28,669 nt of DNA, taken from contig JAQGBZ010000591.1 in NCBI GenBank assembly GCA_034687125.1, positions 1 through 28,669 on the forward strand, written 5' to 3'. Shown in pieces: positions 1 through 17,172 of this stretch. This stretch comes from Neelides folsomi. Its lineage: Eukaryota > Arthropoda > Collembola > Neelipleona > Neelidae. Below the pieces are notes generated by a model. It had not been told where the DNA came from. It did no database searches and saw nothing but the letters and a program-made list of their open reading frames with translations. The position numbers were made by a program, and so were the translations under genes. How positions within the stretch are numbered: position 1 is the first letter of the stretch; each line of letters opens with the position of its first letter.

Positions 1-16
1 TCTCGGGTTCCACCCC

Positions 17-68
17 CGGACATAAATTGGGCCCGGACATAAATTGGGCCCGGGACAAATCATGGGCG
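17..68. repeat. GC-rich ~17-bp tandem repeat (minisatellite edge)
   Basis: Two exact copies of a 17-bp unit beginning CGGACATAAATTGGGCC (17-33 and 34-50) are followed by a degenerate third copy starting at 51. The block is far more GC-rich than the surrounding intron and ends about 35 bp before the splice acceptor at 101-102. The array may extend left of the window. Confidence 0.75.
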
Positions 69-102
69 AATACGGTAAATAATTAACTCATTTATTTTTT
101 AG

Positions 103-3100
103 GAATCATTTCCTTCCAAGATTTGGATTGTTATGAAGATTTGTGCAAACATGTTCCCATTGAACTACGACCGCTTCTCAGGGATCCTTATTTTTATGGA
201 TTCAATAAGGAAGTTTTCAAATCCAAGTATTTCAACGAAATGAGAGTTTTCGAAGAATGGTTTAAACTGAAAGCGCCAGTTCAAGTGGCAGATCCACAAA
301 TATTCAAAAATGTTCCACATGTCATAGAGGAAGATTCAGATGATGAGGATTACGATTTGGAAGAAATTCATGCAAATCGGATAATTGAAGAAGCCATCGA
401 TCTTAAACTCGACCCGATCAATTCAGATTATGTAGTCGCATATTGTCCGATGTTGTCGATCGCTGTGTGTGAATTTCTAGCGAAGAATTCTCTTAAAAGG
501 AAAAATCAAATAAAGGAAAATGTCCAATTCTCCAAAGCAGTGAAAGATACATTTTTAGCAAATGCAGAAAGTGAAATTGTGAAAGCTAGGAATTCGGCCA
601 AATTGCTTCACCTTATCTTTGACTGCTGGAACAATCAGACTTTAAATCTCCCAAATGTCAACTTTATGAATGAAGCCATGAATGAAAATGGAGGAAATCT
701 CAATTATTTAAACATGAGGATCGAAGAGAGATTTGCCATTTATTTTTGGGTTGTTAAAAAGGCGAGGGATTTAACGGCCATAATGATTCATGACATTGAA
801 AGTAATCTTGCCAATGCCCATAAAGAATTCAAACAAGCGATGGATTTAAGTGATGCTGTTATTTTAAAACAAGCGAGATTTGTCGGGTAAAACACAAATA
901 TAGATATAATAGCTTATATATTATAAATATTACAAATATTATATATATAATTATTTTTTTAAATTTATTGGCGAATAAAAGAAGTTAAAAATTATAATGT
1001 TTTAAAGTGCAAATCCGATTTTGTAGGATGACGACAACAGGGGCAGCAAAATACAATACGCTTGTCCGTTATATGAAATCGAAAATTGGTAATAAAATAT
1101 TTAAATTGACATATATATTTACACTGTGTATATTTCAGTAATAGTCGAAGAAGCAGCTGAAGTTCTCGAATCACACATTACAACATGTATTACTCCTCAT
1201 TGTCAACAGCTCATATTGATTGGTAATCATTAATTTAATTAAATTGCTACCCAAATATAATGCTTGGTAAAAAATAATTAAATTTTACGCATCATTAAAA
1301 AAATCTTTTATTATTTACAAGGGGATCATCAACAATTGAAACCAAGCACAACAGTTTACGATCTTTCTGTCAGATTCAATTTGGACATCTCGTTATTCGA
1401 ACGAATGTTGAACAATAACTTGAACTGCTATCGTCTCAAAGTAATTCAAACATTATACAAAATATTCGATTCATTCCATTTACTGATAATTAACCTTAGA
1501 TATTCATATTCTTATGGACGTAAGTATGCCCGATGTACATACATAACCACCCTACCTATTCTAGGTTCAACATCGAATGAGACCTGAAATCGCAGATTTG
1601 GTTGTCGGAACAATTTATAACGAGCTTGAAAATCATCCTTCTGTATTGAATTACCCAGAAATTCGAGGAGTTGAAAAATCATTGTTTTTCATAGATCACA
1701 ACATGTTTGAAAAATCTGTAAGTTCCATTTAAATATTTTATAAAATATACAGATTCATATATTGAATATTGGCTTAACTATTATGATTTATAATAAGTAA
1801 TTATGGTAAAACATTATTCCATATAGTTAATGTACTTTACCAATTACCATATCTATTTATTTAATAATTAACATTTTATTGTTTTTAAAGGTGTCTGATA
1901 CGATGAGCAAATCCAATGAACATGAAGCAAGGTTCTTGGTTCATTTTTGCCGCTATTTAATTCAACAAGGATATACTCAAGACAAAATCACAATTCTCAC
2001 CACTTACACCGGACAAATGTTTTTATTGAAAAAATACATTGGAACGATCCCCTCGTGTAAAGGTGTTCGCGTCACTGTTGTTGACAATTTCCAAGGAGAA
2101 GAAAACGACATCATTTTACTTTCACTTGTTCGAAGCAATGAACAAAAGAACATCGGATTTCTCAAAACTGACAATCGAATTTGCGTAGCAATTTCCCGAG
2201 CAAAGTAAATTATTATTGAATCAAATCATTACTGAAAACTTCTTAATTTAAAATACTTAAATATAATTATTATTAATTAATTTCATTTTATTAACAAATG
2301 TTAAACCGGATTGTATTAAATTGTTCTACCATTTTCAGACATGGACTTTACATCATTGGCAACATGAGCAATTTGAATACAAGTGACACATGGAAGTCGA
2401 TCAAAGAGAAACTTCAAAAGAGAAGTGAAATTGGTGAAAAACTCGTGTTAATTTGCAAATATCATGAGAAGGAAAGTGCAATTGGGAAATGGGAAGAATT
2501 CACTGCAATGGTTCCTGAAGGTGGCTGTAATTTAATTTGCGACACGGATTTGGAATGCAGCCATAAATGCAAGCGAATTTGCCACGTGGAAGACCGAATT
2601 CACCAACAATACAAATGCAAAGAACCCTGTGAAAAGAAATGTGCAAATTTTCACCCATGTCAATCTTGCTGTTATCAAAAATGTCCTCCCTGTGGAGAAA
2701 AAATGGAAAAGGAACTTTTGTGCGGGCATGTGAAAACCCTTCCTTGTCATCGAGATGTCACAGCTTACGAGTGCGTGGTTGTTGTTGAGAAAACCCTGCC
2801 TTGTGGACATGTCACACAAATGGCTTGCTCAAAAAATCCATCTGAGTATCTGTGCAAAGAGCAAATGGACAGAGTGCTCCATTGCGGACTTCACAATAAA
2901 ATTCTTGAATGTCACATTGACCATCTTTCAGCTCCATGTCGGACTTATGTATCCAAGGAACTTTCCTGTGGACATTTTCAACCAAATGAGGAATGTTGGT
3001 GTCCCATTGATAAGATTAAATGTCTAACAGAAGTGGAGAAAACATTGAGTGGATGCGGCCATAAAGTTTTTTTTACATAAATAAATTCAATTTACATAAA

Positions 3101-6100
3101 ATAATTAATATCATTGATCTTATCGAATCTCAAAATACTTTAAATTACATAAGGTTAGTTAAAATTTGCTAACAATAAATGTAATGTCATTCTAATTTAA
3201 TTCATTTAGGTCAAAATTCCTTGCCATAAATCTTCAGACGAGAATGTGAAATGTCAGAGTAAATGTACAACAAGGTTGGAATGTGGACATGCTTGCAATA
3301 AGAGATGTCACTTCGATAATGATAATGAGCACATTTATATTAAATGCTTCAAACAATGTCAGAAGCTTTGTGAAAATGGTAAGAATTAAGTAAAATTTGA
3401 ATTTAATTTATTAATTTGATTTATTAATTTATCTTCAAATATTTAATATAATATTAATTCCAGGACACAATTGTGGAGTACGACATGAATGTCATCTTCC
3501 TTGTCGACCATGCTTAAAGGATTTCATTAAGCAACTCGAATGTGGACATGAAACGAACGCCGTTTGCTCTTATTCTAATGAGCCAACGTTTTGTAATGCT
3601 CGATGTGAAAGTATGCTTGATTGTGGTCATCAATGCTTGGATAAATGCAGCGTTGCTTGTGGCCCTTGCAAGGTGAAGTTTATATAAATTAAAATTCCTA
3701 CTAATATAATTTTTATTTTCTTAACCTAACCTAACCTAAATCTTTTAGGCTCCAGTGTTGAAAAAGGGGATTGAGTGTGGTCATGAACAAAATGTACCTT
3801 GCAGTGTTCCGTATAAGACCGAGATTTGCAATTCACCAGCTAGACCAACAAATGCTAGTGCTTGTTTCCATGGATACAACACACGAGTTCCATGCAAAAT
3901 TAAATTAACTGGTAATTAAATAAACCTATAACCCATTCCACAAACTTGTGAAGCTTAGTTCTGCATAGTTACATAAGCAACACATGTAGAGTAATTTTGG
4001 ACAATCTCAGCTTCACAAGTTCATGGAATGAGGCTTAATATTTTTTTTGACTCATTGGATGTTTTTTATCTTTATTAACTTGTATTTATATAAATGAATT
4101 AATGTTTTATTATTTTATTAGCAAACGCGAAACAAATTGCAGAACTATGCAAAGAACCATGTAAATATCAATTTGAGAAGAAAACAGATGGATGTGATCA
4201 TGCTTGCAAAGGAAATTGCAAATCATGCTTCAATGGTCGAATTCATCGGAAATGTGGAGAGAAATGCGGGCGACAGTTGTTTTGTGGGCATGCGTAAGTT
4301 TTAATTTAATTTATTCCTCAATATCTTTAATTGGTCTTTCTTCTTTAAATTTTTCTTTTCGTCTCATTACATATCGATTATATTTACCAATTTATTTCAA
4401 ATTTGAATTTTATGTATACTTAGGTGTACTTATCCGTGCTCAACTAATTGCCCGCCGTGTGAATCAATGTGCATGATGAAGTGTGAGCATTCTGAATGCA
4501 AAAATAAGTGTGGAACTCCTTGTACTGGCTGTGCTGTAAGTAGTCAAATAATAATTAAATTATAAATAACAATAATATTACTTACATTAATTTTATATTT
4601 AAACCCCAATTGGTAATTGACTAAGTGACCACAGACAATAGAAAAACCCAAAAGAATTATTTGAGTCTTTATTTAATTAAAGGAAAAATGCACATGGAGT
4701 TGCGTTCACAAACAGTGTACCAAACTTTGTAGCGAGATTTGCGATCGATCTCCTTGTAATGAACCTTGTCCAAGAATGTTGAAGTGCAATCATCCATGTG
4801 TTGGATTTTGTGGCGAACCTTGTCCACCGCTTTGCAGAATTTGCGATCATGAAATTCTAACTGAAATCTTTCTTGGAAATGAAGATGATGAAGACGCTAG
4901 GTAAAATATTAGTAAAATTGAATTATTTTTAACACCATTTTAATTAAATTTTCATTTTAATTTTAATCCCATAATTTTGTTTTTAGGTTTGTCTTACTTG
5001 AAGATTGCAAACATGTTATTGAAAAAGAAGGAATGGACCATCACATTAAAGTTGAACGAGGAAAAGAAATCACTGCTTTGAATTGTCCCAGATGCACGGC
5101 GGTCATTCGTACTTCAAAGATATATGGAAATATTATCAAGGAACATTTGATTGACATCATCAAAGTAAAAAGGAAAATATTTGGAGACGAAAAAAATCTT
5201 AAGATCTTTAAAGATAAAAATAAAATGATCCAAACTTTGCTTTATGATGATTTTTGGCTGAAGAATTTCACCGATGTTCGGAAATACTTGCTAGATCTTC
5301 TCATTACTCAAAACCCTAGTGCTAAAGATGCTAAAAACCCTAAAATGGTCGAATATTATGCAAAAAGGGTATTTAACCATTAATTTTCCAAGACTAAAAT
5401 AAATCAATCGTAAATCGTAAATATCATTTTCTAATACATTTAATCATATCCGTTACAGATCGACAAAAACATCTTGACGAGCATCGGGATTATTTTCGCC
5501 TTTGGCAATGAAGCGATTAAGATAATTGAAAATTTCATAAAGTTTATCTAGCTCAAAGGGGGAGTTATTCATTGGAAAGTATCTATCAAGAAATTAAATC
5601 TAAATGTGATTGGTTTTTTGGTTTGCTCATGAATTGCCGATTGCCGTTGAGCATAAAAGAAATAAATGACTTCAAGAATGAGTTCAATCGAATCAATCAG
5701 ATGCAAAAAGTTTATGCAATTCAAATGGACCCCAAATTCAACGTTAATGTTCCAGCCGTCAAGAAATTGTACGATGAGATTCTGGATATTATGAATACTT
5801 TAGCTCCGTACAATTCACAGATTGAGAAAGCTGCCAATGAAAAGATCAAAGTACGTTTTTTTGCTATTTGTATTAATTAATTCTATAACTCGTAGCATTG
5901 ATATATGGACATTAAAGTAAATTTAAGTTTAAAATTTTCTTATTATCTTATAACACTAATACTAATAATGTTTAATAATAATATTTTATAAAATAAATTA
6001 ATTTCAATTTTTCTATTTCAGGAACTCGAAAATTTGACCAAAATTCCAGGAATTGGAGTTTCTGATATTGAATTGAAACAGATTTTGAAAGCACTTGAAG

Positions 6101-6631
6101 CTGATGGAATATCTCAAGGAACTGGTAAGATGAAGAACTTTATTCCTAACATATTCAAATATTGTTATGTCTATTAAACTAATATTCAAGATTAAAATAT
6201 TTTATATTAATTCCTTACATAATTTTATGTTTTTGAATATTATAATTTATAAAGTATTTACCGAGGTTTGAACTTATAATTTAGTTTCTTATTTGATATA
6301 ATGCTAATAAATTAAAATTTTGTTTTTATTAAGGTCGATGATGGTATAAGTGTCCCAATGGTCATTTCTACGCAATTGGCGAATGCGGAGGAGCTATGCA
6401 AACTGGTAAAATTCCATTTCTTTAACTTTATAAACTTAAAGCTTAGGTTAAGCTTATTTGATTACAAATTTTTACTATTTTATTTTGTTGGATATGTTTT
6501 AATATTTCGTGTGAATTTCAGGTAAATGCAATGAATGTGGGTCTGCGATTGGCGGAACTTCGCATCGAGTTCTACCAACAAATACTTTTGGAGGCGAAAT
6601 TGATGGAGCGCGGCAACCACTTTGGATATGA
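103..6631 (+). CDS. ZNFX1: ZNFX1-like SF1 helicase / NF-X1 zinc-finger protein, 5'-partial, with two lesions near the 3' end
   Basis: NFX1-type zinc-finger protein 1 family: UPF1-like SF1 RNA helicase followed by Cys/His-rich NF-X1 fingers and a C-terminal RZ finger; in animals it acts in RNA surveillance, antiviral sensing and small-RNA inheritance. Exons: 103-886, 1027-1088, 1139-1222, 1322-1440, 1565-1717, 1891-2204, 2339-3065, 3210-3378, 3464-3672, 3749-3911, 4122-4293, 4424-4535, 4683-4900, 4987-5368, 5459-5850, 6022-6124, 6334-6405, 6522-6631. About 1450 codons are visible. Seen: motif II VEEAAEV, motif [25 protein letters not shown] and the motif VI stretch VAISRAK, then many C-G-H / C-x3-C fingers (about 2500-4890), and an RZ finger with CPNGH and CNECG at the end. 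Walker A must lie left of the window. Exon 5459-5850 is 392 nt and breaks frame (TAG at 5549-5551); a TGA lies in exon 6334-6405. This could be a decaying copy or assembly error. Family assignment is very secure. Confidence 0.93.
3725..3739. repeat. Short telomere-like (CCTAA)3 run in a ZNFX1 intron
   Basis: Three perfect CCTAA units precede the acceptor at 3747-3748. TTAGG is the canonical arthropod telomere repeat, so this could be an interstitial telomeric scrap. The same bases contain CTAAC, a good branch-point sequence at the right distance from the splice acceptor, so splicing function is an equally good explanation. Confidence 0.5.
3934..4030. mobile_element. Small inverted-repeat element (MITE-like) in a ZNFX1 intron
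   Basis: The left arm at 3934-3955 and the right arm at 4009-4030 are inverted copies of each other, 22 bp long with 20 matches, separated by about 53 bp without coding potential. It lies wholly inside the 210-bp intron 3912-4121, the longest intron of this gene. The size and structure fit a non-autonomous terminal-inverted-repeat element. No clear target duplication is visible and no transposase is in the window. Confidence 0.6.
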
Positions 6632-7942
6632 TTGGATTATTTTTACATTACCCAATTGGTGATAAATTGTGAGATAATTAAATTGCAATTTATAATAGAG
6701 ACAAAAGAATGATTACTTTGAAAATTTGTCTACTGTTTTCTGATAGGATATTATTAATTTCATTTAATTTATCGTATTTTTCAGTTTCATATTTACCTTT
6801 TAAAACTAAATTTCATGAAAGTTATTTATTTCGTATCTTTGTATCTTTTATTTCAATTCTGAAAAATTTCAAGTTTGATTAAAATGAATAAAAATATCTC
6901 TTGTTTTTTATCAAATGGTAATCATACTTGCACAATTTCATTTCACTATTAGTGTGTAATGAAAATCTTGATCCAAATCACCATTTATTTAAAATGCGCC
7001 GTTGGTAACAGGCGAATGAAAAGATTCCATTAGGATGACAAATTACAAGTTAAAAATTACATCAAACGTACAATTATTTAATACGGAAATTTAGAAATTA
7101 ACCCAAATACTAAGAATCTATACGTCAATTACTATCAATTGCAGTTACAATATTTTAATAATAATAAATCCCTATAGACTGTTAGTGTTGCACAATAACA
7201 AAAAATGCCGTTCAACTCAATTTATTATCCACAATCCACAATTAATTTACATAATCTTTATCCTTATCTTATCTTTACAATATTCGTGATATCATCACTA
7301 AATAAATCCCATTGATAAAAAAATTTATTACATTAAAATTATTAAACCAAAAAAATTATAAATGTATTAAAAATAATATATTACTGTTATTCAATAAATA
7401 TAAATTATAGCATTCAAACCGAATATTTAGATATTTAAGAATAATATGAATTAAATGGAAATTGAGCTCGTTGATATAATACATATTTACACAAGTGTAT
7501 ATTATAGATGTCTGAATTTGAATTTGAAGGTGACTTCCATTATGAGATTATTAAAAATTTCCTCAGCCTATGACTGATAATAAATTTGATAATTCCACCA
7601 AATATACTTACGTAGTTATTAACTCATTGTTGAGCTTAAAGATAGTTCAATGGAAGATAAATGGAATTTAAAGAGATAATTGTAAACTCCCACTTTTTAT
7701 AGCGAGTCATTGACATTGACAATCCTCCAACTGCTTATCATTGGCAGGTAATTAGTAAAAGACAAATTTCAAAGTTTGTTTGCTAATGTACCTCACAACT
7801 TATTCCTTAAATGAACATTGGGTTAACATTATAGGAAATTTAATATTATTCAAGTCCAATTATTAACTAATAGCTTTTTATATAGGTAGTAATATTAGTA
7901 ATTGAATAATTAATGAATATAGGAATTATAACTGTATAAATA
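6632..7942. other. Intergenic, AT-rich, between ZNFX1-like and MFSD8-like genes
   Basis: About 1.3 kb without convincing coding sequence on either strand. It holds the ZNFX1-like 3' UTR, with AATAAA at 6887-6892, and then AT-rich sequence that must include the promoter of the MFSD8-like gene. I see no tRNA-like fold, transposase remnant or clear TATA/initiator pair. Confidence 0.6.
6887..6892 (+). promoter_or_regulatory. Poly(A) signal AATAAA, ZNFX1-like gene
   Basis: AATAAA lies about 255 bp after the ZNFX1-like stop codon on the same strand, the first canonical hexamer in a good position. Confidence 0.45.
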
Positions 7943-10393
7943 ATGTATTTAATTAATGACATCAAATCTTTTTTCACAACTTTTTCACCAACTTTTGAAA
8001 GCTCTGAAGAAGGGAAAAGGCGGAGAATTTCAAGATGGGCTGTTTATGGCATTGTTTACATTCAGACACTTTGCATGTCGCTTCTCGTTCCTTCACTTTG
8101 GCCTTTTTTGGAAAAAGTAAATCAAACATTATTTAAAACCATTATGAATTCCATTTATTTAATTTACGAAATTTATTTATATAAATTAATTACTATATTA
8201 AATAAAATTTACTTAAAGTCTATAAAGATCTAAATGTGATTATTTTAAATGTATTTAAATTATAGCAAGTTGGAAGTGAAGATAAAACAGAGTTTTTTGG
8301 TTGGCTTCTTGTTGCCCATCAATTGACTCAATTTGCATTCAGCCCCATTTTGGGTTATTGGGTTCAAAAAATTGAAAATTGCCGCCCGGCCTTTGTTTTC
8401 TGTATTGTTACACTAGCGCTGTCAAACATTTGGTACGCGTTAATTCCACTTCATGGATGTGGATCTAAAGTTATATGGGTATTTTTCATGGTCAAACTCT
8501 TATATGGAGCTTCATCGGGTAAATTAATCAATTAATTATAATTATTATTAATCTTAGTGTCAATAATCTCAATAATTAAAATGTTTAATAATCTTATATT
8601 TGTTTTACTCAATAGCTTCCTTTACTGTTGTTCTTCTTTACATGGGACGAGAAACAACCAAATCTGAAAGAACTTCTTCAATCATTTTATTTACCTTAAC
8701 TGCATCATTTGGTTACATAAGTGGATTATGTAAATAAACTTTTTAAAATCATAAAATATGTAATATTAATTTTGACAAGAGGCTAAATATTGCATTATTT
8801 GATAGAAATGTTTAAAACTATTAAATTTTAAATATTGACTGATTTTAGTCCTCAATCCACTTTTGGCGAAATTTGATAAAAATGGAATTGAAATTACTAA
8901 CGGATACTATTTGTCAATGTACACAAGCGTTGGATGGACGGGAGCTTTACTAGCAATATGTTCATTTGCCTTCCTTCACCCAAAAATCTATAACGAATGC
9001 GGAATTGCAATTAAGGAATCAAAATCATTAATTGAAAGTATAAATGAAGGTATATCGATTAAGATTAAAATTTTCAATTAAAAAATATTAAAAGTTAATA
9101 TTGTTATTGTTCTCAATATAAATATTAATATATTGTTCAATTTATAAGCTGAAGAAAAGGAAAAGGAAAATGTTAAGCCAAAGAAAATAATTCTTTATGC
9201 AACCATTGCTATTGTTGCTGCTCAGATAGCTTCATCAATGCAGATTTCAGTACTTGAAACGTATGAATATTCATTTATATTAAAACAATCTTTATTTTAA
9301 ATTAAATAACTCAATATTTAATAATTTAAATTCTCCTCATTCAGTTTAGCCGTTCCTATAGCAATGGATCAATTTGGATGGTGCGCGGAGAAAGCAGTTT
9401 CCAAAGTGAGTCTTTTCATGGGAATTGGTTCAATCGCTACTTGGCTCTCATTCCTAATGCTTTATTTTCTAATTAAAAGGTAAATAAATTAATTTAACTA
9501 TAACACTCCCAAAATACATAACTGTACATATTAACATTAACCATAAAACCATAATTAATAAAATAATTAACAAATTAATATACAGATTTATAATGATTGT
9601 ATAATAATTTGCTTAATTGATATTTTGGATTTTTTTTATCGCTTAGGGGACACGAAGAACGGAAATTATTAATTGTGGTTGGATTTATTCCAATGATTTT
9701 GGGGCGATTTTTTTATTTCCCATATTTTGGGCATTCAATCAGTCCAAAGAGGGGATGTAGCGTCAATGGTACAACTTATGATGAAAGTTATTGTGGAGGG
9801 CTAAATGAAACGGTTGTGGATTTCAAACATGGTTGTTCTTATAATATTCAACCATGGTGCGAATCAATGAATGCGTTGGATCCTTATGTTGTTTACACTG
9901 GACATATAATCTCAAGTTTTGGTTACAACGCCGTCATTATCATCGTTCAGTCTTTTATGACTAAACTATTAGGAAAAGAACCAAATGTAATTTTCTTATT
10001 TATAATGTAATTTTTAATTTTCAAATTGTAATATAATTTAAACTATCTTGATTTTGTTTTTAATATTTTTAATTAAATGCAATTTCAGGGAATAATGATT
10101 GGAATTGTTTCATCTTCATCTGCACTAGAGAATATGGTCAGGTATAACATTATCGAATTAAAAATTTTATTATTAATTTAAATAAAGAAAAGCTTATTCT
10201 TATTGAAAATTAATTTTAATGTTTTGTTTGTTTTAATTAAAGTCCGCAAATCTTAACGGAGCTTTATACACATTATGGGACCTATGCAACCAATGCATAT
10301 TCATTGGCTATAATGATATTGGGACTATCAATTGTTTTAATATTTTATAAAAGTCTGAAGATACCTCACAAAACTCCGTCACAATCACAATGA
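7943..10393 (+). CDS. MFSD8: MFSD8 (CLN7)-like major facilitator superfamily transporter
   Basis: Polytopic transporter of the MFSD8/CLN7 type; in vertebrates a lysosomal membrane protein acting as a chloride channel or transporter. Nine exons: 7943-8116, 8266-8518, 8616-8729, 8849-9049, 9149-9260, 9345-9479, 9647-9986, 10089-10141, 10243-10393. Together they give 1533 nt, a complete 510-aa protein (human MFSD8 518 aa). Start: first ATG after an in-frame TAA at 7937. Seen: basic N-terminus, hydrophobic helices throughout, the MFS loop after TM2 (FSPILGYWVQK, then a conserved RP), a GASSG helix, and a large late loop with sequons N370-G-T and N383-E-T plus paired cysteines. Human MFSD8 is glycosylated in the matching loop. 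No acidic dileucine lysosomal signal is evident at the N-terminus, so location in the cell is uncertain. Arthropods have several MFSD8-like paralogues; strict orthology is not established. Confidence 0.88.
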
Positions 10394-11039
10394 ATCTTAT
10401 TAAATACAAACATAGATAGTTAAAATAAATATTTTATTCGACGAATTTGACACTTAAACTTTAATTAAATATTCAAAAAAGTATCTGATAGTAAAGACTG
10501 ATATTATATTTAAACGTGATTATGATATGAACATTATATATAGATATATTGTGACTATTTCAAATACAATACATACTTAAACGACTTGCGACTAATTATA
10601 TTTTAATTTAATAATAATGAAAAATTCAATAAAGAAATAATGTAAAAAACACTTTGAAATGATTCGATTACTGCCCGACAACATTTAAACCATAGTTTAT
10701 AGTCTTCATTAAATGAACATATTAGGAAATAAATCAAATTCATATCTCATATCATAACTATAAATACATATAGGTAGCTATCTATATTATAAATTGCAAC
10801 TCTTATAATATGGACGATACATCAAAACAAAGAAGAAAAGAATTCTGATTTAACATTTATTCGTTATTTGATTATTTGGTAATTTGGTATGGTTTCAATT
10901 CTCTCTCCTATCTCTATCTCCGTCCCTGTCCCAATCACATCCAATTCCCAAGGTTAACTTCAAACGATCATATGTCCCCTTCATTCCAATATTATTTATT
11001 AAGTTATTTCCCTCTATAATTGTCGATATTAGTTTTAAA
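10394..11039. other. Intergenic between MFSD8-like and ABCC genes, with a pyrimidine-rich tract
   Basis: AT-rich spacer of 646 bp. AATAAA at 10424-10429 probably ends the MFSD8-like transcript, 31 bp after its stop. A CT-rich tract (about 10897-10940, with CTCTC and TCTATCTC repeats) precedes the ABCC start by about 100 bp and may be promoter or 5' UTR. The frame of the ABCC exon stays open upstream through this tract, but it looks non-coding. Confidence 0.55.
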
Positions 11040-17006
<5,967 letters not shown>

Positions 17007-17172
17007 TTTTAATCGTTGAATTACCATAATTGAGATTTGTATTAACAAAAAATGAAAAATAAACAAGTGAAAAAGGAAAGATGAACGGACAAATATAATT
17101 TGAATATATAATTTGCATTTATTTCAATTTGTAATTTTGTGTTTAATGTTCATTTGGTACTACGTAAGATAC
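17007..17172. promoter_or_regulatory. Compact tail-to-tail 3' region with poly(A) signals for both genes
   Basis: Only 166 bp separate the stop of the ABCC gene (+) from the stop of the PDE12-like gene (-). A plus-strand AATAAA at 17058-17063 suits ABCC, and a minus-strand AATAAA at 17118-17123 suits PDE12. The 3' ends probably nearly touch or overlap. Confidence 0.6.

Noticed and set aside
2532..3027. Open frames on both strands overlapping the zinc-finger exon
   Set aside because: Cys-rich coding bias of the real frame (2339-3065) explains these open alternative frames.
6339..6341. TGA read as selenocysteine
   Set aside because: The family has no selenoprotein precedent at this position, and no SECIS-like element is evident by eye in the 3' region.
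7470..7505. Palindromic AT-rich stretch around TACAC/GTGTA
   Set aside because: Arms are short and imperfect; such structures are expected by chance in sequence this AT-rich.
10884..11039. Upstream extension of the ABCC frame to an earlier in-frame start codon
   Set aside because: The added segment is low-complexity CT-rich sequence unlike an MRP N-terminus; the ATG at 11040 is followed directly by family-like sequence.
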